Assembly: GCF_004342025.1 (NCBI RefSeq) | Contig: NZ_SLWN01000006.1 | Span: 434,001 to 498,000 of the forward strand | Reading direction: 5' to 3' | Source: Kribbella steppae | GTDB lineage: Bacteria > Actinomycetota > Actinomycetes > Propionibacteriales > Kribbellaceae | Length of the DNA stretch: 64,000 nt | Part shown: positions 27,334 to 34,536 of the stretch, one piece after another | How the letters are laid out: the number at the start of each line of letters is the position of its first letter | How positions within the stretch are numbered: the stretch's first letter is position 1 | The notes under the pieces: model-generated | The model's database searches: none | Told to the model about the DNA's origin: nothing | The model's input: the letters and a program-made list of their open reading frames with translations, nothing else | Translations under genes and position numbers: made by a program

Positions 27334-27984
27334 ATGGAGCTCAGCGTCAACACCTTCGTCAGCCTGGACGGCGTCATGCAGGGCCCGGGCGGGCCGGACG
27401 AGGACCGGAGCAACGGATTCGAGCACGGCGGCTGGCTCGTACCGCACGCGGGCGAGGGGCAGCTGGACCCGGTCGACGGGTGGTTTCGCGAGGCGGACGC
27501 GTTCCTGCTCGGGCGGTCGACGTTCGAGATGATGCGCACCTTCTGGTCGCAGGTGACGGTCGAGCCGGACAACATCGTCTCGACCGCGCTGAACACGTGG
27601 AAGAAGTACGTCGTCAGCAACACCCTCTCCGACGAGGACGCCGCCTGGGGCGACACGACCGTACTGCGCGGCGACGACATCATCGACCAAGTACGGCGCT
27701 TGAAGGAACAGCCCGGCCGGGAGCTGCAGGTCCACGGGAGTTGGCAGCTCGCGCGGACGCTGCACGACGCCGGCCTGGTCGACACCTACCGGCTGATCCA
27801 GTTCCCGGTCGTGATCGGCACGGGCAAGCGGCTGTTCGAGGACGGCGCCGTACCGTCGACGTACAAGATCACCTCCGGGGAGGTGCAGAACGGCGTGGTG
27901 TCGCTGACGCTGCGGCAGGACGGCTTCGGTTCGGTCGGCACCGGCGACATCGTGGTCGAGGACGGCAAGGAGGTCCTGATCTGA
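27334..27984 (+). CDS. RibD C-terminal-like (dihydrofolate reductase family) protein
   Basis: 216 residues. It starts MELSVNTFVSLDGVMQGPGG, the standard opening of stand-alone RibD-C proteins, and contains DAFLLGRSTFEMM near 52, KYVVSNTLS near 90 and LQVHGSWQLARTLHDAGLVD near 130. The C-terminal half holds PVVIGTGKRLFEDG. This is an NADPH-binding reductase fold. Members rarely have a known substrate. The window contains four such proteins (also at 49576, 53283 and 63294), none in a riboflavin operon. Confidence 0.9.
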   Translation: MELSVNTFVSLDGVMQGPGGPDEDRSNGFEHGGWLVPHAGEGQLDPVDGWFREADAFLLGRSTFEMMRTFWSQVTVEPDNIVSTALNTWKKYVVSNTLSDEDAAWGDTTVLRGDDIIDQVRRLKEQPGRELQVHGSWQLARTLHDAGLVDTYRLIQFPVVIGTGKRLFEDGAVPSTYKITSGEVQNGVVSLTLRQDGFGSVGTGDIVVEDGKEVLI

Positions 27985-28038
27985 CGTTTGTCGGTGCTGT
28001 GTCCTAGCCTCGATGCACTGGGTGATTGGGGAGCGGAC

Positions 28039-28704
28039 ATGGACGCAGTGATGACGCAGGGGATCCTGGATGCCGGCCTGGACGACTGGCGCAAACTTGC
28101 CCAGGGCCTGCATGGACGATTCCTGACCGGGTCCTTCGCCGACGGCGTTCGCTTTGCGGAGGCCGTCGGCGAGGGCTGCGCGGAGGTCAGGCTGGCCGAC
28201 ACGTTCGTCGACGTGAAGCTGATCAGTCAGGATGCCGTCTACCGGGATGACGACGGCGCCGAGCACGTGTTCGCGTGGGTGACTCAGCGCGATATCGAGC
28301 TGGCGCGGCGGATCAGCTCGATCGCGCAGTCGATGGGGATCGCTGCTGAGCCCTCGGCGGTGCGGCAGCTCGAGCTTGCGCTGGACACCGCGGACCTCGC
28401 GGCGGTCGGTCCGTTCTGGGCCGCCGTCCTCACCGGAAGCACCGAGTCGTACGAGTCGGGCAATGTCGTCGATCCGACGGGACGCGTGCCGAACCTGTGG
28501 TTCCAGGGCACGGACGCCCACGAGACTCCACAGCAGCGCTTCCATCTCGATCTCTGGGTGCCCTACGACGTCGCGGAGGAACGCATCGCCGCCGGCGTCG
28601 CGGCAGGCGGCCGGATCACCTACGACAAGGAAGCGCCCGCGTTCACGGTGCTGGCTGACCCCGAGGGCAACAAGGTCTGTATCTGCACCTGCCTCGACCG
28701 CTGA
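28039..28704 (+). CDS. Pterin-dehydratase-like/VOC fusion protein
   Basis: 221 residues from ATG at 28039, behind GGGGAG; an upstream ATG at 27988 lacks a ribosome site. Residues about 1-100 resemble 4a-hydroxytetrahydrobiopterin dehydratase (LDDWRKLAQGLHGRFLTGSF, FVDVKLIS, VTQRDIELARRISSIA), though the catalytic His-His pair is not evident. The rest is a VOC/glyoxalase-like half (RQLELALDTADLAAVGPFWA, PQQRFHLDLWVPYDVAEERI, VLADPEGNKVCICT). Such fusions occur in actinobacteria with unknown function. The next transcript, of the Rsm22-like gene, begins just after. Confidence 0.8.
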   Translation: MDAVMTQGILDAGLDDWRKLAQGLHGRFLTGSFADGVRFAEAVGEGCAEVRLADTFVDVKLISQDAVYRDDDGAEHVFAWVTQRDIELARRISSIAQSMGIAAEPSAVRQLELALDTADLAAVGPFWAAVLTGSTESYESGNVVDPTGRVPNLWFQGTDAHETPQQRFHLDLWVPYDVAEERIAAGVAAGGRITYDKEAPAFTVLADPEGNKVCICTCLDR

Positions 28705-28742
28705 TAAACCAGGAGCATTCCGCGCCGTCTGTTGGCTACAGT
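28704..28742 (+). promoter_or_regulatory. Candidate WhiB7/WblC-like promoter of the Rsm22-like gene
   Basis: ATAAACC at 28704-28710 gives an AT-rich block, followed by AGCATT or GAGCAT as a weak -35 and TACAGT (28737-28742) as the -10, with 17-18 base spacing. A strong leader-ORF ribosome site starts 19 bases later, which places the start of transcription sensibly. The -35 is poor, as expected for an activator-dependent promoter. Confidence 0.4.
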
Positions 28743-28773
28743 CGGCCAAACAGTCCGATCGAGGAGGTGCGTC

Positions 28774-28827
28774 ATGGCTTGCATGGCTATCCGGTTCCGT
28801 ACCGACCCCTCCTTGTCTGATCGGTAA
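28774..28827 (+). CDS. 17-residue leader peptide upstream of the Rsm22-like gene
   Basis: ATG at 28774 follows GAGGAGG (28761-28767) at ideal 6-base spacing; the frame MACMAIRFRTDPSLSDR stops at 28827. The stop is 103 bases before the methyltransferase start. The ribosome site is far stronger than that of the main gene. Codons 8-12 overlap an 11-base sequence that is repeated exactly at 28902-28912, inside the stem covering the main gene's ribosome site. This is a convincing attenuator leader peptide. Confidence 0.75.
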   Translation: MACMAIRFRTDPSLSDR

Positions 28828-28921
28828 ATCTGCTCAGTAACTCTCCGGACCGGTTGGTACGTCGCGGCGTAGGCCGCGGGTCCTGTGCGCCCGCGCGCAC
28901 CCCGTACCGACCGAACCGGAG
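28797..28921 (+). promoter_or_regulatory. Attenuator RNA with alternative pairings ahead of the Rsm22-like gene
   Basis: Segment 2, CTCCGGACCGGTTGGTACG (28843-28861), pairs with segment 4 at 28903-28921 in 17 of 19 positions with a 2-base internal loop. Segment 4 includes the GGAG ribosome site (28918-28921) of the GTG at 28931. The loop holds two smaller hairpins, GCGGC/GCCGC and GTGCGC/GCGCAC. Segment 1 (28797-28807, inside the leader ORF) is identical to 28902-28912, so it can compete for segment 2. The two folds are mutually exclusive. Confidence 0.7.
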
Positions 28922-28930
28922 CTGTCCATC

Positions 28931-29884
28931 GTGGACACACAACTGAATGCTGCCCTCACCCAGGCCCTCGACGGCGTGAAGCACGACGCCTTGCGCGCTC
29001 GCGTCGCCGCCATGTCAGCCCGCTACCGCGCCGAGGAAGTCGACGACACCACCCTCGGCATGGCGGACGACCTCGACTGCCTCGCGTACGCCGTCTTCCG
29101 CATGCCGGCCACCTACCACGCGATCCGCGCCGCCCTACTCGCCGTGGACACCGACGTAGCCACGCACCTGGACCTCGGCGGCGGCACCGGAGCCGCCGCC
29201 TGGGCCGCCGCCGGCCTCTGGCCAACCATCACAACCGAGATCGTCGAGCGACAACCAGCGGCCATCAGGCTCGGTCGCCGCCTGATCGCAACCCTTGCCA
29301 GCAGCAACCAACGCTGGACCACTGCCGATCTCCGACGCTGGACCCCGGACCGCCGCGTCGACCTGATCACGATCGCCTACGTCCTCAACGAGCTCTCCGA
29401 AGCCACGCGCCACCGACTGATCACCACCGCGGCCGAGACTGCGGACACGGTGGTGATCGTCGAACCCGGCACACCACGCGGCTTCCACCGGATCCTCGAG
29501 GTACGGCAGCAACTCATCCAGCACGGCTTGACGATCGCCGCGCCCTGTCCACACCAGCACGCCTGTCCGTTGGCCACGAGCGACTGGTGCCACTTCGCCG
29601 TACGACTTCCCCGGAGTGAACTCCACCGGCTTCTGAAGAACGGCATCCGTAACTACGAGGACGAGAAGTTCACCTACCTCGTCGCCACCCGCGCGCCCGT
29701 CCATCCAGCCGAGGCCCGCATCATCACGCGACCGAGCAGCCCGAAGGGCCAGGTCGTGCTGGACCTCTGTGTCGCCACCGGCACTCGTCAGCGACTGACT
29801 GTCCGTAAAGCTTCAAAAGAGGAGTACCGGAAGGCCCGCTCGGCCTCGTGGGGGGATGTGTGGGTACCGAACGACAGGAGGTAG
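28931..29884 (+). CDS. Rsm22-type small ribosomal subunit methyltransferase-like protein
   Basis: 317 residues from GTG. SAM-binding loop DLGGGTGA at 81-88, then VDLITIAYVLNELSE (143-157), VVIVEPGTPRG near 174-184, and a Cys cluster Cys206, Cys212, Cys220 (PCPHQHACPL, SDWC), with RLPRSELHRLLK after it. This is the pattern of the Rsm22 family, linked to the small ribosomal subunit in mitochondria and widespread in bacteria. The leader peptide and attenuator upstream imply that expression answers to ribosome inhibition. Whether it modifies rRNA is not shown by sequence. Confidence 0.88.
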   Translation: MDTQLNAALTQALDGVKHDALRARVAAMSARYRAEEVDDTTLGMADDLDCLAYAVFRMPATYHAIRAALLAVDTDVATHLDLGGGTGAAAWAAAGLWPTITTEIVERQPAAIRLGRRLIATLASSNQRWTTADLRRWTPDRRVDLITIAYVLNELSEATRHRLITTAAETADTVVIVEPGTPRGFHRILEVRQQLIQHGLTIAAPCPHQHACPLATSDWCHFAVRLPRSELHRLLKNGIRNYEDEKFTYLVATRAPVHPAEARIITRPSSPKGQVVLDLCVATGTRQRLTVRKASKEEYRKARSASWGDVWVPNDRR

Positions 29885-29964
29885 TCGAGTTGGCCGAGGG
29901 GCCGTCCGGCGTGTCGCCACGATCGGGCCCGGCATGGGCGGACACCTCCTGTCCTTCGGTACCC
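29862..29964. terminator. Long inverted repeat between convergent Rsm22-like and SDR genes
   Basis: Two 21-base arms, 29862-29882 and 29944-29964, are complementary at 20 positions (key parts GGGTACCGAA and TTCGGTACCC) with a 61-base spacer. The first arm includes the last codons and stop of the Rsm22-like gene; the second ends two bases before the SDR stop. The placement fits a shared bidirectional terminator, although there is no T tract. It could also be a trace of an inverted duplication. Confidence 0.6.
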
Positions 29965-29966
29965 CG

Positions 29967-30731
29967 TCAGAGGTCGTAGCCGCCGGAGGCTTCGAGGGTT
30001 TGAGCGGTGATCCAGGCGGCGTCGGGGGAGAGGAGGAAGGCGATCACCTTGCCGATGTCGTCGGATTCGCCGATCCGGCCGAGCGCGGTCCGGGCGGCGA
30101 GCGGCGGGATCAGTTCGGGGTACTTCGAGAACGCGTCGTCGCCGAGGCGTGTCCGGGTCACGCCCGGCGCGACCGCGTTCACCCGGATGCCGCGACCGCT
30201 GAACTCCTTGGCCAGGTAGCGGGTGAGCACCAGTTGGGCGCCCTTCATGCTCGCGTAGACCGAGTAGCCCGGCTCGGGCTTGGTGTTGTCGAGAGCGGAA
30301 CTGCTGCTGGTGTTCACGATCGCTCCACCGTCCTCGAGCAGAGGCAAGAGGGTCTGGGTCAGGAAGTACGGCCCCTTGAGGTGGATCCGCAGCATCTGGT
30401 CGAACAGTTCCTCGGTCGTCTCCTCGAACGGCACCGGCTGCTGCCCGACGCCGGCGTTGTTGACGAGGAAGTCGAAGGAGGTCCGGTTCCACCGCTCGGC
30501 CAGGCTCTGCGCTACGGCAGTCTTGAAGTCGTCGAAGGTGTCGCTACGACTCACGTCCAGCCGCAAAGCGACCGCCGTACCGCCGTCCTTCTCGATGCGT
30601 TCGGCCGTTTCCAGACCGCCGGCCGCGTTGCCGTGGTAGGTCAGGATCACTCCGACACCGCGCTTCGTCAGCTCGAAGGCCGCGCTCTGCCCGATACCGG
30701 AGCTCCCACCGGTGACTATGGCTACCTGCAT
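29967..30731 (-). CDS. SDR-family oxidoreductase
   Basis: 254 residues. Cofactor loop GGSSGIG at 8-14, NNAG at 91-94, Ser143-145 in NTSSSSALD, and Tyr159-xxx-Lys163 (YASMK). The C-terminal IGKVIAFLLSPDAAWITAQT and GGYDL are classical for ketoreductase-like SDRs. It lies downstream of an AraC regulator on the same strand, separated by 111 bases. Such AraC/SDR neighbours are common in this genus-type genome. The substrate is unknown. Confidence 0.9.
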   Translation of the reverse strand: MQVAIVTGGSSGIGQSAAFELTKRGVGVILTYHGNAAGGLETAERIEKDGGTAVALRLDVSRSDTFDDFKTAVAQSLAERWNRTSFDFLVNNAGVGQQPVPFEETTEELFDQMLRIHLKGPYFLTQTLLPLLEDGGAIVNTSSSSALDNTKPEPGYSVYASMKGAQLVLTRYLAKEFSGRGIRVNAVAPGVTRTRLGDDAFSKYPELIPPLAARTALGRIGESDDIGKVIAFLLSPDAAWITAQTLEASGGYDL

Positions 30732-30842
30732 GATCGTGCCAATCTCCTACTGAGTTGTGAATGGGTACACGATCAGTAGACGCTGCAGGCAAGGAGTTCC
30801 CGTAGACCATTGCTCGTGATGACTTGCACGATCCTGCCTGAT

Positions 30843-31715
30843 TCAGGGAAAGGTAGGCATCTGGTACGACGGTGCCGCGCGGAGCTGAACGGCGTCGCGG
30901 CTCGGCGGCGTGCCGAACTCGCGACGGTACTCGCGGCTGAACTGCGACGGGCTGTCGTAGCCCACGGCATACCCGGCACTGGTGACGTCCTCGCCGAGAC
31001 CGACCAGCCGCAGCCGCGCCTCCTGCAGCCGGATCTTCTTCTGGAACTGGATCGGGGTCATCGCGGTCACCGTCCGGAAATGCCGATGGAACGCTGACGC
31101 GCTCATCCCGACCATCGCGGCGAGTTCCTCGATCCGGAACGGTTCGGTGTAGTGGTCTCGGATCCACCGGATCGCCCGCCCGATGTGCGACAGGCTGCTG
31201 TCGGCCAGACCGATCTGCCGGACGGCGGCGCCGTTCGGACCGCGCAACAGTCGCCAGAGGATCTCCCGCTCGACCATAGGCGCGAGCACCCGCGCGTCCT
31301 CGGGATCGCCGGCGAGCCGCAGCAGCCGGACCACCGCGTCGATCAAGTCGGCCGGCGCCTTGGTGACGGAGAAGCCGGCCGTCGCGCCGACCGGTCGGTG
31401 CTCCAGGAGCAGCGAGGCGATGGCGTCGGATCGCAAGGTCAGCCCGACGCCCAGGAACGGCGCCTCGGTGAGATGGCCGGTCACGGGCAGATCCACTGAC
31501 ACCACGAGGTAGTCGCCGGCGCCGTACTCGAAGACCTGGTCGCCGACCGCGAGCCGCTTCCTGCCCTGTGCGACGAGCGCGAACACCGGCGTCGCCAGCG
31601 ATGCCATCGGGGGAGTCGGTGCCTCGACGACGGACAGCAGCAACCCGTCGATCGGCGGCTCGCGGCGGGCCGCGGCGGCGATCAACGAACGCAACTCCGC
31701 CATCGCTGTGTCCAT
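30843..31715 (-). CDS. AraC-family transcriptional regulator (cupin-type sensor)
   Basis: 290 residues. The N-terminal half is an AraC_N-like sensor (PVFALVAQGRKRLAVGDQVF, YGAGDYLVVSVDLPV). The C-terminal double helix-turn-helix starts near 190 (FRIEELAAMVGMSASAFHRH, then TPIQFQKKIRLQEARLRLV, and YDSPSQFSREYRREFG). It probably controls the SDR gene downstream on the same strand (inference from position). Confidence 0.9.
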   Translation of the reverse strand: MDTAMAELRSLIAAAARREPPIDGLLLSVVEAPTPPMASLATPVFALVAQGRKRLAVGDQVFEYGAGDYLVVSVDLPVTGHLTEAPFLGVGLTLRSDAIASLLLEHRPVGATAGFSVTKAPADLIDAVVRLLRLAGDPEDARVLAPMVEREILWRLLRGPNGAAVRQIGLADSSLSHIGRAIRWIRDHYTEPFRIEELAAMVGMSASAFHRHFRTVTAMTPIQFQKKIRLQEARLRLVGLGEDVTSAGYAVGYDSPSQFSREYRREFGTPPSRDAVQLRAAPSYQMPTFP

Positions 31716-31745
31716 GACAGGTTCAGGCTACGCAAACCGTCTACC

Positions 31746-31859
31746 TCAGGGTGCGATGACGAGGCGGATGATCAGGTCGTTGTCGAGGGTGAAGGTGTAC
31801 TGGAGATCGATGCTGCCACCGGGGCTGGTGTTCAGGGTCGGTGCGTAGTCCGTCGCCAT
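31746..31859 (-). pseudogene. Remnant of an NTF2/SnoaL-like protein C-terminus
   Basis: A 37-codon frame (MATDYAPTLNTSP, then LQYTFTLDNDLIIRLVIAP at the end) reads like the last two beta strands of a SnoaL/NTF2-like domain. It overlaps the 3' end of the AraC gene at 31832 by 28 bases in another frame. Nothing upstream supplies the rest of such a domain. The likeliest explanation is a relic left when a flanking gene was lost. A chance frame cannot be excluded. Confidence 0.4.
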
Positions 31860-32788
31860 TCCTGCGGTGTCATGCCGTGCGCTTTGCGGAAGCGGCGGGT
31901 GAAGTGGCCGGGGTCCAGGAAACCCCAACCGGCGGCGATGGCCGCGATGGAACGATGGCGGTACGCGGGGTCGGCGAGCTGGCGGGCGGCGCCTTTGAGG
32001 CGCTCGGTGATCAGCCACTGCTCAAGGCTGAGGTGCTGCTCGGCGAACAGCTTGTAGAGATAGCGGAGCGAGATGTTGTGCGCCGCCGCGATGCGGGTCG
32101 GTGTCAGATCGGGGTCGGCCAGGTGCTGACGCGCGTACCAGGTGATGCGGGTGAACAGTACGTCGGCCATCGCATGCGGGTGCTGCACGTCGTTGTCCGC
32201 AGCGGATGTCAGCAGTGCCCGGACGAGTTGCGTCGTCGCCGTACCGACCAGGTCGGCCGACTCGGTGCCTTGCAGCGAGCTGATGATCCCGGGCAGCACG
32301 GTCAGATGGTGCAGCATCAGGTCGTACAGCGGACTGCTGGGCAACCGGCGCGCGGCTGTGCGGATCGTCTCGACACTCAGCTCGAGGTCGTCGTAGTCGA
32401 TCTGGAACGCCAGTGACGCGCCGCGACCGCTCCAGGCGAAGTCGTACGGCGCGGTCAGATCGACCAGCATCAACTCCCCGGTGCGGACCCGCTGATCCAC
32501 GCCGCCCTGACTGAACACACCCGACCCGATCACTTGCACGGCCAGTGCGAGCCGCTCCGGACCGCCGATCCGGACGTGCTTCGGCGTACGGACCAGCCGG
32601 ATCCCGGACCCCTCGTTACGGAACAGATCCGGCGTACCGAGGCGCCAGAAATCCATCCGGGCGTGCACGTCGCCGGACGGATCCTCGTGCTCGACCCGGG
32701 ACGGCACACTCGCCGACATCATCGCCGCATAGAACGCCTCGGCCCGGTCCTGTTTCGGCAGTACGGCGGTATCGAGCAGCACGGCCAT
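31832..32788 (-). CDS. AraC-family regulator (AraC-binding-like-domain type)
   Basis: 318 residues from ATG at 32788, behind GGAGGGGG; a longer frame to 32944 would run into the divergent hydrolase gene and is rejected. The N-terminal domain (RAEAFYAAMMSASVPSRVEH, RTGELMLVDLTAPYDFAW) is the AraC-binding-like sensor. The C-terminus carries the AraC helix-turn-helix pair (TRIAAAHNISLRYLYKLFAE, AAIAAGWGFLDPGHFTRRFR). It is divergent from the alpha/beta hydrolase at 32928 and may regulate it. Confidence 0.9.
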   Translation of the reverse strand: MAVLLDTAVLPKQDRAEAFYAAMMSASVPSRVEHEDPSGDVHARMDFWRLGTPDLFRNEGSGIRLVRTPKHVRIGGPERLALAVQVIGSGVFSQGGVDQRVRTGELMLVDLTAPYDFAWSGRGASLAFQIDYDDLELSVETIRTAARRLPSSPLYDLMLHHLTVLPGIISSLQGTESADLVGTATTQLVRALLTSAADNDVQHPHAMADVLFTRITWYARQHLADPDLTPTRIAAAHNISLRYLYKLFAEQHLSLEQWLITERLKGAARQLADPAYRHRSIAAIAAGWGFLDPGHFTRRFRKAHGMTPQEWRRTTHRP

Positions 32789-32927
32789 CCACAACCCCCT
32801 CCACCCCTGGAACCTGGGGGGCGAACTGTGCAGACACAGCCCAGATCCGTGCACGCACATCCTACGAAGGACGCCGTCCGGACAGCTACGTTTCCGGCAA
32901 ACCTCCCGGAGGGAAGGACACACGATC

Positions 32928-33719
32928 ATGCCTGCTGACACCATCGTGCTGGTTCACGGTTTCTGGGTGACGCCGAGGAGCTGGGAGCACTGGATCACGC
33001 ACTACGAGGCGCGCGGCTTCAAGGTCCTCGCGCCGGGCTACCCCGGGTTCGAGGTCGAGGTGGAGTCTCTGAACGCGGACCCGACGCCGGTACTGAAAGT
33101 CACCGTGCCGGCCATCATCGACCACCTGGAGTCGGTGATCCGCGCCCTCGACGCACCGCCGATCATCATCGGGCACTCGGCCGGCGGGGCGTTCACGCAG
33201 ATCCTGCTCGACCACGGTCTCGGTGTGGCCGGGGTGGCGATGAACTCCGCACCGACCGAGGGCGTGCGCGTCGTACCGGTGTCGCAGGTCAAGTCGACGT
33301 TCCCGGTGCTGAAGAGCCCCGCGAACCGGCACAAGGCGGTCCCGCTGACCTTCGAGCAGTGGAACTACGCCTTCACGAACACGTTCGCCGAGGACGAGGC
33401 CCGCGCGCTGTACGAGCGGTACGCGATCCCGGCGAACGGCGGGATCCTGTGGGGAAGCGTGCTGGCGAATTTCCAGCCGGGTCACCAGGACACCTGGGTC
33501 GACTACCACAACGACTCGCGCGCGCCGCTGCTGTTCGTATCCGGTTCCGAGGACCACATCATGCCGCCGGAGGTGCAGCGCTCGAACGCCAAGCACTACA
33601 AGTCCAAGTCGGTCACGGAGATCCGGGAGTACGACGGTTACGCGCACTTGCTGCCCGCGCAGGAAGGCTGGGAGCGGATCGCCGATGAGGTACTGGACTG
33701 GGCGCTGGCCCACTCGTGA
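32928..33719 (+). CDS. Alpha/beta hydrolase
   Basis: 263 residues. Oxyanion strand VLVHGFWVTP near 7-16, nucleophile elbow GHSAGG with Ser84 at 82-87, acid loop FVSGSEDHIMPP near 205-215, and base His near 243 (YAHLLPAQEGW). It has no signal peptide and so is probably cytoplasmic. Proteins of this kind act as esterases or C-C hydrolases. The last codons overlap the GTG of the metallo-hydrolase downstream, which suggests coupled expression. An AraC regulator is divergent. Confidence 0.9.
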   Translation: MPADTIVLVHGFWVTPRSWEHWITHYEARGFKVLAPGYPGFEVEVESLNADPTPVLKVTVPAIIDHLESVIRALDAPPIIIGHSAGGAFTQILLDHGLGVAGVAMNSAPTEGVRVVPVSQVKSTFPVLKSPANRHKAVPLTFEQWNYAFTNTFAEDEARALYERYAIPANGGILWGSVLANFQPGHQDTWVDYHNDSRAPLLFVSGSEDHIMPPEVQRSNAKHYKSKSVTEIREYDGYAHLLPAQEGWERIADEVLDWALAHS

Positions 33720-34495
33720 GTCTCGCCCGGATCACCCACATCGGCGGCCCGACGACGCTGATCGAGGTCGACGGTTGGCGGCTGCTCACTGATCCGACGT
33801 TCGACCCGCCCGGTCGCCGGTACAGCTTCGGGTGGGGTTCGTCCTCGGTCAAGCTGGTCGGGCCGGCGCTCGGTGTCGACGAGTTGCCGGAGATCGACGC
33901 AGTACTGCTGACGCACGATCAGCATGCCGACAACCTCGACGACTTGGGACGCGCGCTGCTGCCCCGGGTGGGTGCCGTGGTGACGACGGTGACTGGTGCT
34001 GCCCGGCTTGGTGGCGGGGCTGTCGGGTTGGCGCCATGGGCTGTCCATACGCTGAACCGGCCGGGACGGCCGCCGCTGTCGATCACGGCGACACCTTGTC
34101 GACACGGGCCGCCACTGAGCCGGTCGATCACGGGTGACGTGATCGGGTTCGCGGTGGAGTGGCCAGGGCAGGAGCACGGGGCGCTGTGGGTGTCGGGCGA
34201 CAGCGTCCTGTACGACGGGATGCGTCAGGTCGGCGGTCGATTCGATGTGGGGACGGTGCTGCTTCACCTCGGGGCGGTGCGGTTCGGTGTGACCGGGCCG
34301 TTGCGCTACTCGATGACTGGGCGGGACGGGGTTGAGCTGTGCTCGTTGCTACGGCCGCAGACGGTGATCCCGGTGCATTACGAGGGGTGGAGTCACTTCT
34401 CGCAGGGGCGGTCGGGGGTTGCGGGGGCGTTCGCTGCCGGTGGTCTTGAGGCGCGGTGGCTCGAGCTCGGCGTGACGGGGCTGGTGTCGGTCTAA
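33716..34495 (+). CDS. MBL-fold metallo-hydrolase (UlaG-like)
   Basis: 259 residues, starting with a GTG that overlaps the hydrolase stop (GTGA). The metal motif reads LLTHDQHADNLDD at 64-76: HxxHxDN rather than HxHxDH. This variant is seen in an UlaG-like subgroup. Other fold elements are VSGDSVLYDGM near 155 and HYEGWSHFSQG near 220. It is probably a hydrolase with the upstream alpha/beta hydrolase as partner, and the substrate is unknown. Confidence 0.85.
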   Translation: MSLARITHIGGPTTLIEVDGWRLLTDPTFDPPGRRYSFGWGSSSVKLVGPALGVDELPEIDAVLLTHDQHADNLDDLGRALLPRVGAVVTTVTGAARLGGGAVGLAPWAVHTLNRPGRPPLSITATPCRHGPPLSRSITGDVIGFAVEWPGQEHGALWVSGDSVLYDGMRQVGGRFDVGTVLLHLGAVRFGVTGPLRYSMTGRDGVELCSLLRPQTVIPVHYEGWSHFSQGRSGVAGAFAAGGLEARWLELGVTGLVSV

Positions 34496-34536
34496 TCGGT
34501 GGGCGCTGCGCCGGATGCTTTGGCAGCATGTGGCGC

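Noticed and set aside
29788..30492. Long minus-strand frame over the Rsm22/SDR junction
   Set aside because: It is a shadow of the SDR gene in another frame, with high Arg and Pro content and no family features.
32796..32822. CCCC/GGGG tract between the AraC gene and the hydrolase as a hairpin
   Set aside because: The inner bases form direct repeats (CCTGG) rather than complementary arms, so no stable stem is formed.
32789..32944. N-terminal extension of the AraC protein to 32944
   Set aside because: It would overlap the start of the divergent hydrolase gene and has Cys-rich non-family sequence; ATG at 32788 has a strong ribosome site.
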